A DNA stretch of 30,729 nucleotides from a virus. This document shows positions 22,010 through 28,874 of this stretch, piece by piece (the stretch's first letter is position 1; the number at the start of each line of letters is the position of its first letter). The translations under genes were made by a program, and so were the position numbers. The stretch spans positions 1-30,729 of IMG/VR virus record IMGVR_UViG_3300036651_000864; one strand, given 5' to 3'. Below the pieces are notes generated by a model. That model saw only the letters and a list, made by a program, of their open reading frames with translations. It was not told the DNA's origin and made no database searches.

Positions 22010-22181
22010 TAATGGGGTCAATCAGTTTCGTGTCGCAACAGCTGTGCGGCTCCATGAAAACATCCACTAACTAACAGGGGTGTTTACATCGGACACAAGC
22101 CATGCTAATGTATCAGAAGCGATACGGAACTGAGTGGCTCAAAACTCACCGATTTAAGCGCCCCGAGAGAGGCGCTTTTTT
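22010..22181 (+). ncRNA. Structured leader RNA or small RNA ending in a terminator
   Basis: Between the promoter and the initiator gene lie about 170 bases with successive hairpins: CGCA/TGCG (22033-22047), GTGT/ACAC (near 22080-22096), GTATC/GATAC (22109-22124), TGAGT/ACTCA (22132-22149) and the terminator at 22156-22181. The terminator T-run ends one base before the ATG at 22183. This arrangement suggests either transcription attenuation of the initiator gene or a separate small RNA. No known riboswitch consensus is recognised. Confidence 0.5.
22156..22181 (+). terminator. Intrinsic terminator abutting the initiator start codon
   Basis: AAGCGCC (22156-22162), an 8-base loop and GGCGCTT (22171-22177) form a 7-bp stem, and the RNA runs into six Ts (22176-22181). 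It leaves no room for a ribosome binding site before ATG 22183 unless the loop's GAGAG is used with the stem open. Confidence 0.75.
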
Positions 22182-22182
22182 C

Positions 22183-23040
22183 ATGAAAGGCTTTGGCATC
22201 TACGTCAAGAATGACCTGCTAGAACCAAAACATGTGGCTGCAATGGGTGAGGCTGTATGGCTGTACCTGTGGCTACTCGACAAAATGACATCGGTGAACG
22301 AGAACGGGGTAGGGCGCGTGCTCGGTGGCTCGGCAATCACCTACGAGCAAGCCAAGGCTGACCTCGGTATCCATCGCAACACTTATGTCAAATACGTGCG
22401 TCGACTGCGTGATGCAGGCTATATCCAAACGCTCCGTACTCCTTATGGCATGATTATCAGTGTTGTCAAGGCTCAAAAGCCGTTCAAACCAAGAAGCACA
22501 CGAACGCGTGCAACTAAGAAGTCGACGGATGAGATGCACACGAAACGGCACATCTCTAGTGATGCACACGAACATGTGCAACCAGATGCACACGAACATG
22601 TGCAACCAGATGCACACGATTGGGGCAGAGATGCACACGATTGGGGCAGAGATGCACACGAAACGGTACATGTAATTAAGACAATACAAGACAATACAAT
22701 AGACAATACAAGTATTACTAACGTAATAGACGCATCCGCGTCGAAGCGTTATGGAAAACCTGAAATAAACGAACTGTTTGATTTTTGGGCTACAATTTGC
22801 GGTTATAACATCGAATCACGTGTCACTGCAAATCGTCGTGCAGCAAGCTCATTGCTCAAAAAGCACGGCAAGGACAAACTCGAACAACTAATCCGAGGCG
22901 TCGGTATGGCTCACAGCGACCGATATGCGCCTCGGATTTCTGATTTCACCCAGCTACAGCAAAAGACCAACGAACTCGTAATGTGGGGTCGCAAGAAACA
23001 TGGGGGCGATGTCAACGCACCAAGGAGTTACAAAATATGA
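22183..23040 (+). CDS. Replication initiator candidate with winged helix
   Basis: The start is placed at 22183 (MKGFGIYVKNDLLEPKHV) because the longer frame from 22102 would read through the terminator hairpin. Residues 20-95 form a winged-helix domain: AITYEQAKADLGIHRNTYVKYVRRLRDAGYI is the helix-turn-helix and TPYGMIISV the wing. Residues 100-165 are a basic linker with DAHEHVQP and DAHDWGR repeats, encoded by the iterons. Residues 190-275 form a helical domain (INELFDFWATICGY, ASSLLKKHGKDKLEQLIRGV, RISDFTQLQQKTNELVMW) similar in outline to the C-terminal part of phage replisome organisers. It would bind its own internal origin and load a helicase. No catalytic site is seen. Confidence 0.7.
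   Translation: MKGFGIYVKNDLLEPKHVAAMGEAVWLYLWLLDKMTSVNENGVGRVLGGSAITYEQAKADLGIHRNTYVKYVRRLRDAGYIQTLRTPYGMIISVVKAQKPFKPRSTRTRATKKSTDEMHTKRHISSDAHEHVQPDAHEHVQPDAHDWGRDAHDWGRDAHETVHVIKTIQDNTIDNTSITNVIDASASKRYGKPEINELFDFWATICGYNIESRVTANRRAASSLLKKHGKDKLEQLIRGVGMAHSDRYAPRISDFTQLQQKTNELVMWGRKKHGGDVNAPRSYKI
22533..22711 (+). other. Putative replication origin: iterons plus AT-rich unwinding region
   Basis: GATGCACACGA occurs exactly six times, at 22533, 22561, 22585, 22609, 22630 and 22651, spaced 28, 24, 24, 21 and 21 bp. The first copy is read in a different frame from the other five, so the DNA rather than the peptide is conserved. Three copies of GACAATACAA (22680, 22690, 22702) follow in an AT-rich stretch reaching to about 22735. 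Iterons next to an easily melted segment inside the initiator gene is the lambda ori arrangement. Confidence 0.75.
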
Positions 23041-23477
23041 GCTATTCCATCCGATTCCGTGGGCGCGATATGCCTGACGTCGAAGTCAGCACCGAGCGTG
23101 GCGATAAGCTGAAAGAGATTTGGTTCGACATGAACCGGCAGGATGACCACATCGACATCGACGGCAACGCGTATGTCGTCAAAGACATCAAAGGGTTTCG
23201 TCGCACCGCTGACCCAATCCCAGCCAAACCACGCGACTACTCGCAGACCGCGCTGACATCCGGCAGAATCTGCCGTGGCAAGTACAGCATCCAAAAGGAA
23301 ATCCTGCGCATTGCCCGAGAGGTCGGCGGCAAAACCAGCGACCAAAACCCCGAGGGTACACGCTGGACGTTACTGATTCAGGACCTCGACTGGAAAGAGA
23401 TGATTCGCCACCAGTTACGCGAACAATCCGGTGTCCTCTGGTGTGACCACCGGGCAGGGGATTGCGCTTGTGACTAA
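23037..23477 (+). CDS. Hypothetical protein coupled to the initiator
   Basis: The ATG at 23037 overlaps the initiator stop (ATGA) and has AAGGAG at good distance. The 146-residue product starts SYSIRFRGRDMPDVEV, continues with a beta-rich region (HIDIDGNAYVVKDIKGFRR) and ends with CDHRAGDCACD. The N-terminal half looks like a small beta domain. The cysteine-rich end may bind metal. No family is recognised. The operon position links it to replication. Confidence 0.6.
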   Translation: MSYSIRFRGRDMPDVEVSTERGDKLKEIWFDMNRQDDHIDIDGNAYVVKDIKGFRRTADPIPAKPRDYSQTALTSGRICRGKYSIQKEILRIAREVGGKTSDQNPEGTRWTLLIQDLDWKEMIRHQLREQSGVLWCDHRAGDCACD

Positions 23478-23991
23478 GGAAATCACATGGCAGCAGTTCA
23501 GCTACGACGACCGCCTGAGACTGCGCAAGGCATACGAAGCACGCTGGGACGAGCTAACGCACGGTGAAAGGATTGACCCTTACGCCATATGGCCCCACAA
23601 CTGGACAGCCTACATGTCACCGATAGAGTGCAACGTGTGGGGTGACATTCGCTCTCATGGCCTGCCGCTTTATCCACAACTTCCAATCGGACCCTATTTC
23701 GCGGACTTCGCCAGCCCAAGCCTACGCCTTGTCATCGAAGTTGATGGGCGCGCGTACCACCTCGACAAGCAAAAAGATGCTCAACGCCAGAAGTACCTCG
23801 AAAGCGTGGGCTACGAAGTGCATCGTGTTGATGGTCACACCACGTTTGCCGACGTCGGCGTGCTAGAGGAAAAATGGGCACAGCAGGAATTGGACCAAGA
23901 GCAAATTGAGTCCGCCAAGCGTCTACTCATCGAGCGAGGGTGTGCCGAGTTACTCGTTATCGAGTTGGCCCGAGGTGTCCGTTATGCTTGA
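23470..23991 (+). CDS. DUF559/Vsr-like PD-(D/E)XK endonuclease
   Basis: The preferred start is GTG 23470, with AGGGG 10 bases upstream and an 8-bp overlap with the previous gene; the frame also opens with an earlier GTG at 23431. The 173-residue product contains LPIGPYFADFASPSLRLVIEVDGRAYH (71-97), giving Asp79 and Glu90-x-Asp92. DAQRQKYLESVGYEVHRVDG follows, the order found in DUF559 and very-short-patch-repair nucleases. It probably nicks or cleaves DNA in replication, recombination or host-DNA breakdown. Confidence 0.75.
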   Translation: MTKEITWQQFSYDDRLRLRKAYEARWDELTHGERIDPYAIWPHNWTAYMSPIECNVWGDIRSHGLPLYPQLPIGPYFADFASPSLRLVIEVDGRAYHLDKQKDAQRQKYLESVGYEVHRVDGHTTFADVGVLEEKWAQQELDQEQIESAKRLLIERGCAELLVIELARGVRYA

Positions 23992-24241
23992 CGACTACCA
24001 AATCGCTTGCGGCGCCCCCACCTGCGAGTTCTACGGCGACACGTTCGAGCTCGTTCTGCGCCACAACCGCCGCGCTCATCCCGAACGCCTACAGCCCGAA
24101 TCGCCCGACATCCGCCGCATCCTCGACGAGCTTGTCACCAACGCCCACAACCACTACGTCTACGGGGACAGCTTCGACTTCACGCTGCGCGCAATCGACG
24201 TCGCCGAGTTCAAGCTGAAACGGCTCATGGCTCATGGCTGA
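23984..24241 (+). CDS. Small Cys/His protein
   Basis: The ATG at 23984 has GAGGTG upstream and overlaps the nuclease stop by 8 bp. The 85-residue product contains CGAPTC at residues 9-14, and LRHNRRAHPERL, giving two Cys and two His at zinc-finger-like spacing. The rest is helical (IRRILDELVTNAHNHYVYG, VAEFKLKRLMAHG). A C2H2-like finger is possible. Confidence 0.6.
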   Translation: MLDDYQIACGAPTCEFYGDTFELVLRHNRRAHPERLQPESPDIRRILDELVTNAHNHYVYGDSFDFTLRAIDVAEFKLKRLMAHG

Positions 24242-24326
24242 CACCCCGCTCTGCCCGAAATGCGGCGCCAAACTACTCGTCAGCAGGTACGGCACGCTTT
24301 GTGGTTATTGCCTTTGGGAACCGTAA
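24234..24326 (+). CDS. 30-residue zinc-ribbon microprotein
   Basis: Its ATG overlaps the upstream stop by 8 bp and the frame is short but intact: MADTPLCPKCGAKLLV, then CGYCLWEP. CPKCG and CGYC 16 residues apart are the two knuckles of a zinc ribbon. The late promoter at 24308-24336 begins inside its 3' end. Confidence 0.65.
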   Translation: MADTPLCPKCGAKLLVSRYGTLCGYCLWEP

Positions 24327-24336
24327 CCGCTACAAT
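24308..24336 (+). promoter_or_regulatory. Late promoter before the terminase genes
   Basis: TTGCCT (24308-24313), 17 bp, then TACAAT (24331-24336), each close to the consensus. A start near 24343 gives a leader of about 14 bases holding GAGGGA for the small terminase. It separates the replication genes from the packaging and structural operon. Confidence 0.65.
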
Positions 24337-24356
24337 GCCTGCAAACGAGGGAACCT

Positions 24357-24965
24357 ATGGCAGCTCATAACGGCACCAACGACACACAAACAGTAGTCGC
24401 ACCGCAAAAAGGGGGCGTCAAACAATCGGAAATGAAGCGTCGTGATGGCCAGCTCGTCACTCCAAAGCAAGCAGCGTTTATCAAAGGGGTAGCAGCAGGG
24501 AAGTCCGGCACACAGGCTGCGCTCGACGCGTACAACACCACGAGCGCGGACACCGCCAAGGCCATCGCATCTGAGAACTTATCGAAACCCAACGTGAAAA
24601 TTGCACTCCAACAGGCGTTAGAACGTAGTGGATTAAGCATCGACCGCGTGGCAGAGGTCATCACCGACGCATCCAATGCCACCCGAATCGCATCCGGCCC
24701 ACGCGTCGCCATCGCACCAGACGGCACAGCCACCACCATACCGGGCCTAGTCGAAACCGACATACCCGACCACGGCACCAGGCTCAACGCCGCTCGGCTC
24801 GCCACACAGCTGATGGGCGCGTTCGACAAAGACGACGACGGCAGCGGCAAAGTCACGTTCAATTTCGGCGGAAACGCCAAGGTTTATCTCAAAAATGATA
24901 TACACACGGCCGACACGAAGCCGCAAGGACCTCCAAAAGACGCTGAAACACCCGAGGTCGCGTAA
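24357..24965 (+). CDS. terS: Terminase small subunit
   Basis: This 202-residue protein has GAGGGA before the ATG. Residues 34-85 show the Terminase_2-type DNA-binding motif: LVTPKQAAFIKGVAAGKSGTQAALDAYN, then TAKAIASENLSKPNVKIALQQALE. Small terminase binds the packaging start site and recruits the large subunit. A mid-length loop rich in Pro/Thr and a C-terminal acidic/Gly stretch (FDKDDDGSGKVTFNFGGN) follow. It heads the late operon and overlaps the next gene by TAATG. The family call is confident. Confidence 0.8.
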   Translation: MAAHNGTNDTQTVVAPQKGGVKQSEMKRRDGQLVTPKQAAFIKGVAAGKSGTQAALDAYNTTSADTAKAIASENLSKPNVKIALQQALERSGLSIDRVAEVITDASNATRIASGPRVAIAPDGTATTIPGLVETDIPDHGTRLNAARLATQLMGAFDKDDDGSGKVTFNFGGNAKVYLKNDIHTADTKPQGPPKDAETPEVA

Positions 24966-25498
24966 TGGCTACATCATTCACGACGTCAGACACCATGCAA
25001 ACCTACTTCGAGCAGTACGCCATGCACAAGTACGGGCTCACTAGTCTCAAGATATCTCAGCAGCCATCCATCAAGGGTTACGTTATCACCGCCAGCCGTA
25101 ACGGTGCCACCGTCGACGCCACAGTCTCAGACGCGCAGGTCGACGGTTTGCTCGGACCGGACCAGTCCGTCCAATACCTAATCGACAAAATGGCCCACGA
25201 ATTAGACCGTATAAGCCCGCGCAAAGGCAAAACCATATCGTTTACCAAGTACGCCCCACAAAGCCCGTCAGACGTCCTAGATTTGCGTCACAGAGCAATT
25301 GAGGGCATGGGCGACATCCGCACTTTGTACGAGCAACGCATGATGGACACGCCCGACCGTCCCCGCGTGCTCGTCCTTACCCTCCAACAACTCAAGGCAG
25401 CCGAGCAATCCCCCGAATGGCTAGGGCGCGTGATGCTCAACGAGGGCGACCACATTCCCGAAATCCACGGCATGAAAGTCGAGGTGCGGCGTGATTGA
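24965..25498 (+). CDS. Hypothetical protein in the packaging operon
   Basis: This 177-residue protein starts in a TAATG overlap with terS. It has alternating hydrophobic strands and charged helices (MQTYFEQYAMHKYGLTSLKI, SVQYLIDKMAHELDRI, RPRVLVLTLQQLKAAE) and a basic end. No family is recognised. The overlap with both neighbours suggests it is made with the terminase genes. Confidence 0.6.
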   Translation: MATSFTTSDTMQTYFEQYAMHKYGLTSLKISQQPSIKGYVITASRNGATVDATVSDAQVDGLLGPDQSVQYLIDKMAHELDRISPRKGKTISFTKYAPQSPSDVLDLRHRAIEGMGDIRTLYEQRMMDTPDRPRVLVLTLQQLKAAEQSPEWLGRVMLNEGDHIPEIHGMKVEVRRD

Positions 25499-25916
25499 CC
25501 CGAGCATCAAGTGGAAAGCCAACAGGCGGCTCATCACACCCGTCGACATCATCCACTCGCGTTTATCCAAGAAGCACTCAGTCGGCAAGGTCCTCGCGGT
25601 CGACTTCGACGGCGTCATCCACGACCACAAGCGACCGATTGACGGCAAGCGCATGGGCAAGCCACTCCCCGGCGCCGAGCAATCCGTCAACGACCTGTAC
25701 AACCAGGGCTACACCATCATCATTCACTCGCAGCGCGCCAACAGCGAGAGCGGCAAGCAGTCAATCGTCGACTGGCTCGACCACTACGGCATCTCGTACA
25801 GCGCCGTCACCGCACTCAAACCACCAGCCGACTTCTACATCGACGACAAAGCCGTCACGCACAAAGACTGGCCGACGACGCTCATGCACATTGGCTACGT
25901 GCCCGAGGTCAAGTGA
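25491..25916 (+). CDS. HAD-like phosphatase
   Basis: The start is GTG 25491, overlapping the previous stop by 8 bp. The 141-residue product carries the HAD motifs in order: VLAVDFDGVIHD (nucleophile Asp38 and Asp40), IIIHSQRAN (Ser80), a Lys near 110 and ADFYIDDKAV (Asp118-Asp119). There is no large cap domain, so it may act on nucleotides or DNA/protein ends. HAD proteins of this short type occur in phages near packaging or nucleotide genes; the substrate cannot be read from the sequence. Confidence 0.75.
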   Translation: MIDPSIKWKANRRLITPVDIIHSRLSKKHSVGKVLAVDFDGVIHDHKRPIDGKRMGKPLPGAEQSVNDLYNQGYTIIIHSQRANSESGKQSIVDWLDHYGISYSAVTALKPPADFYIDDKAVTHKDWPTTLMHIGYVPEVK

Positions 25917-26146
25917 TGGCAGACGCACCCAAAGGCCAACCACTCTGCGCCGGTTGCCTAGAGCCCATCGAAACACCCGACGTCATCCAACAATTCAGCC
26001 TAGAGAATCGCTACAAGCGCGACTACGCCAACACACACTTGGGTACCATCCACGAGCACGGGCTTGAGCCGCGCGTCCTACTCTGCAAGAACTGCCTCGC
26101 CAAGCTCGAAGCCATAAAAGCCAAGGACCACGCCCATGGCAAATAA
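25916..26146 (+). CDS. Zinc-ribbon protein
   Basis: The ATG at 25916 overlaps the previous stop (TGATG), and GAGG lies upstream. The 76-residue product has CAGC at about residue 11 and CKNC at about 57, with a polar His-containing region between, fitting a zinc ribbon. Function is unknown. Confidence 0.6.
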   Translation: MADAPKGQPLCAGCLEPIETPDVIQQFSLENRYKRDYANTHLGTIHEHGLEPRVLLCKNCLAKLEAIKAKDHAHGK

Positions 26147-26453
26147 CCGCATGATGTTGGTGTGCAACACTTGCTACCCTACCGACGAGGACATCTATGC
26201 CAACCATGGCAAAAGCTGGGCTGAACAACGGCCCGACTTCATTAGTGTCGGCAAGTGGTATCCCGTCGGCAGCTACCGCACACACACCGATTTAGAGCTT
26301 GGAAACGCCATCAACGAGTACCTCGACCGACACTCCCATGAACTAGACGACCCGAAGCTGAATGAGAACCCGGTGCGGCTGACGTATGAAACGTGGGTCA
26401 TCGACCAACCCGCCATAACAGCATGGAAGTACGAACCAAATGCCAGTGATTGA
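26136..26453 (+). CDS. Hypothetical protein before the large terminase
   Basis: This 105-residue protein starts at an ATG within the previous gene's end, with AAGGA upstream. It begins MANNRMMLVCNTCYPTDEDIY, where CNTC may be half of a metal site, and is acidic with several Trp/Tyr (SWAEQRPDFISVGKWYPV). It overlaps the terminase ATPase gene by 14 bp. No family is recognised. Confidence 0.55.
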   Translation: MANNRMMLVCNTCYPTDEDIYANHGKSWAEQRPDFISVGKWYPVGSYRTHTDLELGNAINEYLDRHSHELDDPKLNENPVRLTYETWVIDQPAITAWKYEPNASD

Positions 26454-27447
26454 CTACAAAGGTTTCGCCGAGGCGCATTTCTACATCAAGAACAAACACG
26501 GCGTCTTAGAGCCGTTCAAGTTCAACGACGTGCAGCGCGACTACTACGACGCCTTACAAGCCGACTATCCCGACATGCAGGGCATCCGCGAGAACATCCT
26601 CAAAGGGCGGCAGTTCGGCCTGAGTAGCGAGATAACCGCCATCTTCGCGACCGACCTCATCATGTCCGAAATCGGCGAAATCCCCATCATCGACAGCGAC
26701 GTCTACTCACACAAAGACGAAGAGACTGCCGCACACATCGAACGGTTCAACCTGTTCGTAAACAGCTACCTGTTCGCCACACAAGGCGGCTCCGCACTCG
26801 ACATCGAGGATAACCGCGACGCGCTGCTCATGATGCGCAAACAGTTCTTTCAGTCCGATACTGGTGGCGACCTCATCACGCGCCGACGCCGGGCGCAATA
26901 CCACTGCCAAACCGCCAGCGCCAAAGTCTCCGGCCGTGGTGGTACCAAGCAGAACATTCACTGGTCCGAGGTGGCGTTCTACCCGAACACCGAAATCATG
27001 AACGCCAAGAAGCTCGTGGTCGGTGCCGAGAAGCAGGTGCCGCAGAACTACGGCAAGATATTCCGCGAAACAACTGGCAACCTGGCAGCTGACTACTTCG
27101 CCGAAGAGTACAAAGCCGGTAAGGACGGCATCAGCCTGTTCAAGAGCCGCTTCATCGCCTGGTACACGTACAAGGATTATCGCGCGCCCGCGCCCGAGGA
27201 CTGGAACGCCCCAGCCTACTACGCCGCACTGCTCGAAACCCGGCAAGCCGACCGCGACCAATGCTACTGGCACTATCGCCAGACCAAAGGCTTGCAGGAC
27301 AAAGAAGAGCTGCGCGAGTACCCGACCTACGACACCGAGGCGTTCCTGTACGGCGGCAAACCGTTTTTCAATGCCGAGGCCCTGATATTCCACACCAACC
27401 GCATCAAGCAACCGATAAGTGAAGCGATGTATGTCCAAGCGCTTTGA
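26440..27447 (+). CDS. terL: Terminase large subunit, ATPase part (divided gene)
   Basis: This 335-residue protein holds the motor half of the large terminase. The adenine-binding motif is FNDVQRDY (28-35). The Walker A-like loop is KGRQFGLSSE (55-64). NIHWSEVAFYPNTE (172-185) holds the Walker B/catalytic Glu analogue, and FRETTGNLAADYF (208-220) is the coupling-type motif. It ends YPTYDTEAFLYGGKPFFNAEAL...PISEAMYVQAL, the place where intact large terminases lead into their nuclease domain. That domain is encoded separately at 27658-28290, and the two parts together (545 residues) equal a normal subunit. Confidence 0.8.
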   Translation: MPVIDYKGFAEAHFYIKNKHGVLEPFKFNDVQRDYYDALQADYPDMQGIRENILKGRQFGLSSEITAIFATDLIMSEIGEIPIIDSDVYSHKDEETAAHIERFNLFVNSYLFATQGGSALDIEDNRDALLMMRKQFFQSDTGGDLITRRRRAQYHCQTASAKVSGRGGTKQNIHWSEVAFYPNTEIMNAKKLVVGAEKQVPQNYGKIFRETTGNLAADYFAEEYKAGKDGISLFKSRFIAWYTYKDYRAPAPEDWNAPAYYAALLETRQADRDQCYWHYRQTKGLQDKEELREYPTYDTEAFLYGGKPFFNAEALIFHTNRIKQPISEAMYVQAL

Positions 27448-27658
27448 GTGCATCCGTAAGACGCAGCAGTTGCCCAATGGCCCAGTCATTGACGGCCATG
27501 CGTATAAACCAGTCGTGGGCATAAACGACATCGACACCGGGCGCACATACTCGGTGATGCAATGCGTGAGGTGCGACAAACTCAGCGTAGGTTTTTACGA
27601 GGGGTACGAACCAGTGACCGACTCGATAGGCCCAATTGTCAACGTGGGGGGCGCCTGA
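27431..27658 (+). CDS. Small CxxC protein lying between the two terminase parts
   Basis: The ATG at 27431 overlaps the ATPase gene by 17 bp and its stop overlaps the nuclease gene (TGATG). The 75-residue product contains ECIRKTQQLPNGPVIDGHAYKPV and MQCVRCDKLSVGF, with one CxxC pair plus a distal Cys and His. It resembles no terminase segment, so it looks like an inserted gene. No endonuclease or intein motif is visible. Confidence 0.6.
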   Translation: MSKRFECIRKTQQLPNGPVIDGHAYKPVVGINDIDTGRTYSVMQCVRCDKLSVGFYEGYEPVTDSIGPIVNVGGA

Positions 27659-28290
27659 TGTTCCGCTTATACCGCCCCATCCAACCCGGCGAGTTTTTCG
27701 TATGCTTCGGCGACACCGCGCAGGGCGGCATCGACAAGAACTACGTGCAGTTCATGAGCCAGACCCAGCTCGACATCCCGCTCGTCCTGGCGATGCACGG
27801 CACCGCTGCCGAGGCCACGCCGTTCCTCATCCAAGCGCTGCGCTACATCCGCCAGAAAACCGGCATCCCGCCAACCGTCGCACTGGAACGGCAGAACGGT
27901 GGCGCCAGTGCCATGCACGACCTGATGATGGCCAACAGCAGCGACGAGTACACCATCTACATCGCCAAGACCGAGGGTGGCGTGATGGGCGAGGACCAGA
28001 CCAAGAAGCTCGGTTGGGACACGAACGCCATTAGCAGACCGCAGATGCTCGGCCAGTGGCTCACCGCGTTCAACTCGCGCCAGGTCAAAATCTACGACCG
28101 CGAAACCATCGAGCAGCACAGCACGTTCATCGTCAACAAGAACGGCAAACCCGAAGCCGCCCCCAACACCCACGACGACGCCGTCATGAGCTGCGCCGGT
28201 GTCTGGCAGATGTATCAGACCGAGCAGCCACCATCGACCGAGCCACAGGAATACACCAGCGGCAACTTTGCGAGTGCGTGGCTATCATGA
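27658..28290 (+). CDS. terL: Terminase large subunit, nuclease part (divided gene)
   Basis: The ATG at 27658 lies 8 bases after a GGGGGG site in a TGATG overlap. The 210-residue product begins LYRPIQPGEFFVCFGDTAQGG, exactly how the RNase H-fold nuclease domain of large terminases starts. Asp19, Glu77 (in VALERQNGG) and Asp173-Asp174 (in THDDAVMS) are the likely metal ligands. It would cut concatemers at packaging start and end. Its function probably needs association with the ATPase part encoded upstream. Confidence 0.8.
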   Translation: MFRLYRPIQPGEFFVCFGDTAQGGIDKNYVQFMSQTQLDIPLVLAMHGTAAEATPFLIQALRYIRQKTGIPPTVALERQNGGASAMHDLMMANSSDEYTIYIAKTEGGVMGEDQTKKLGWDTNAISRPQMLGQWLTAFNSRQVKIYDRETIEQHSTFIVNKNGKPEAAPNTHDDAVMSCAGVWQMYQTEQPPSTEPQEYTSGNFASAWLS

Positions 28291-28313
28291 AACTAAACGA
28301 AAGGACCGCATGA
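28287..28313 (+). CDS. Eight-codon bridging reading frame
   Basis: ATG AAA CTA AAC GAA AGG ACC GCA TGA starts within the stop of the nuclease gene and ends within the start of the next gene (ATGA at both ends). It also contains the AAAGGA site for the next gene. A role as a reinitiation bridge is more likely than a functional peptide. Confidence 0.35.
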   Translation: MKLNERTA

Positions 28314-28606
28314 AATCCCAAGATTGGGCCAATCCCGACGAAACCCGCAAGCACATCATCGACAGCCTGGGCGCGTTGTGCAACGACCTCGGCTTGAGTT
28401 ACGCCTACACCGAAACGCATTTCCGCATCACCCTACCAAGCGTGCAGGAAATCAAGTTCTGGACAGCTACCAAGAAGCGCCGCGTGTTCAACTGGGACGC
28501 CATACCCAGCAGCGGCGAAGTCGAGGGCCTGCCGGACGAGTTACCACCAACCACAACGCCACTTGACGAGGGCGAGAAGCCAGAGGACAAAGATGCAGAG
28601 CGATAA
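28310..28606 (+). CDS. Hypothetical 98-residue protein
   Basis: AAAGGA lies 5 bases before the ATG. The product starts MKSQDWANPDETRKHIIDSLGALCNDLG and has a compact beta part (FRITLPSVQEIKFWTATKKRRVFNW) and an acidic Pro-rich tail (PDELPPTTTPLDEGEKPEDKD). It lies in the packaging operon between terminase and portal. No family is recognised. Confidence 0.6.
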   Translation: MKSQDWANPDETRKHIIDSLGALCNDLGLSYAYTETHFRITLPSVQEIKFWTATKKRRVFNWDAIPSSGEVEGLPDELPPTTTPLDEGEKPEDKDAER

Positions 28607-28874
28607 AACAGTTTCAGACGTATTGCACTACCTGTATGCCAACGGCCAAAAAGAGCTGGCCGAGGTTGTGCTCGAAGAGTACCGCACTAAGCGCCAAACG
28701 TTCACGCCAATGTCGCCACAGGTCATTCATGTACCTACGCCGCCTACGCCCTGTACACGTCCGCACACATCACCGCTATTCCCAGGCGTCATTATGGGCG
28801 GCGGCATTGGTAATGGTATCGGCACCCCACTAAAAGGATTAAACGGGACCATGCAGCTATGCGCGACAAACTAA
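28593..28874 (+). CDS. Hypothetical 93-residue protein
   Basis: The ATG at 28593 has GAGGAC upstream and overlaps the preceding gene by 14 bp. The N-terminal third is helical (VSDVLHYLYANGQKELAEVVLEEY), followed by a Pro/Thr/His-rich segment and a Gly-rich hydrophobic stretch (FPGVIMGGGIGNGIGTPL). A short surface-exposed or membrane-interacting tail is possible. No family is recognised. Confidence 0.55.
   Translation: MQSDKTVSDVLHYLYANGQKELAEVVLEEYRTKRQTFTPMSPQVIHVPTPPTPCTRPHTSPLFPGVIMGGGIGNGIGTPLKGLNGTMQLCATN

Noticed and set aside
22102-22182. Longer N-terminus for the replication initiator
   Set aside because: It would translate the terminator hairpin and has no ribosome site; the winged-helix domain is complete from 22183. 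Not fully excluded if the leader is translated.
22533-22661. Iterons as a CRISPR-like or purely peptide repeat
   Set aside because: Repeat units are 11 bp at 21-28 bp steps, inside a gene, and the first copy is in another frame, which fits an origin better than either alternative.
26707-27579. Long minus-strand frame (290 codons) opposite the terminase ATPase gene
   Set aside because: It is the antisense shadow of a gene with clear terminase motifs. Long antisense frames are expected with C-ending codons.
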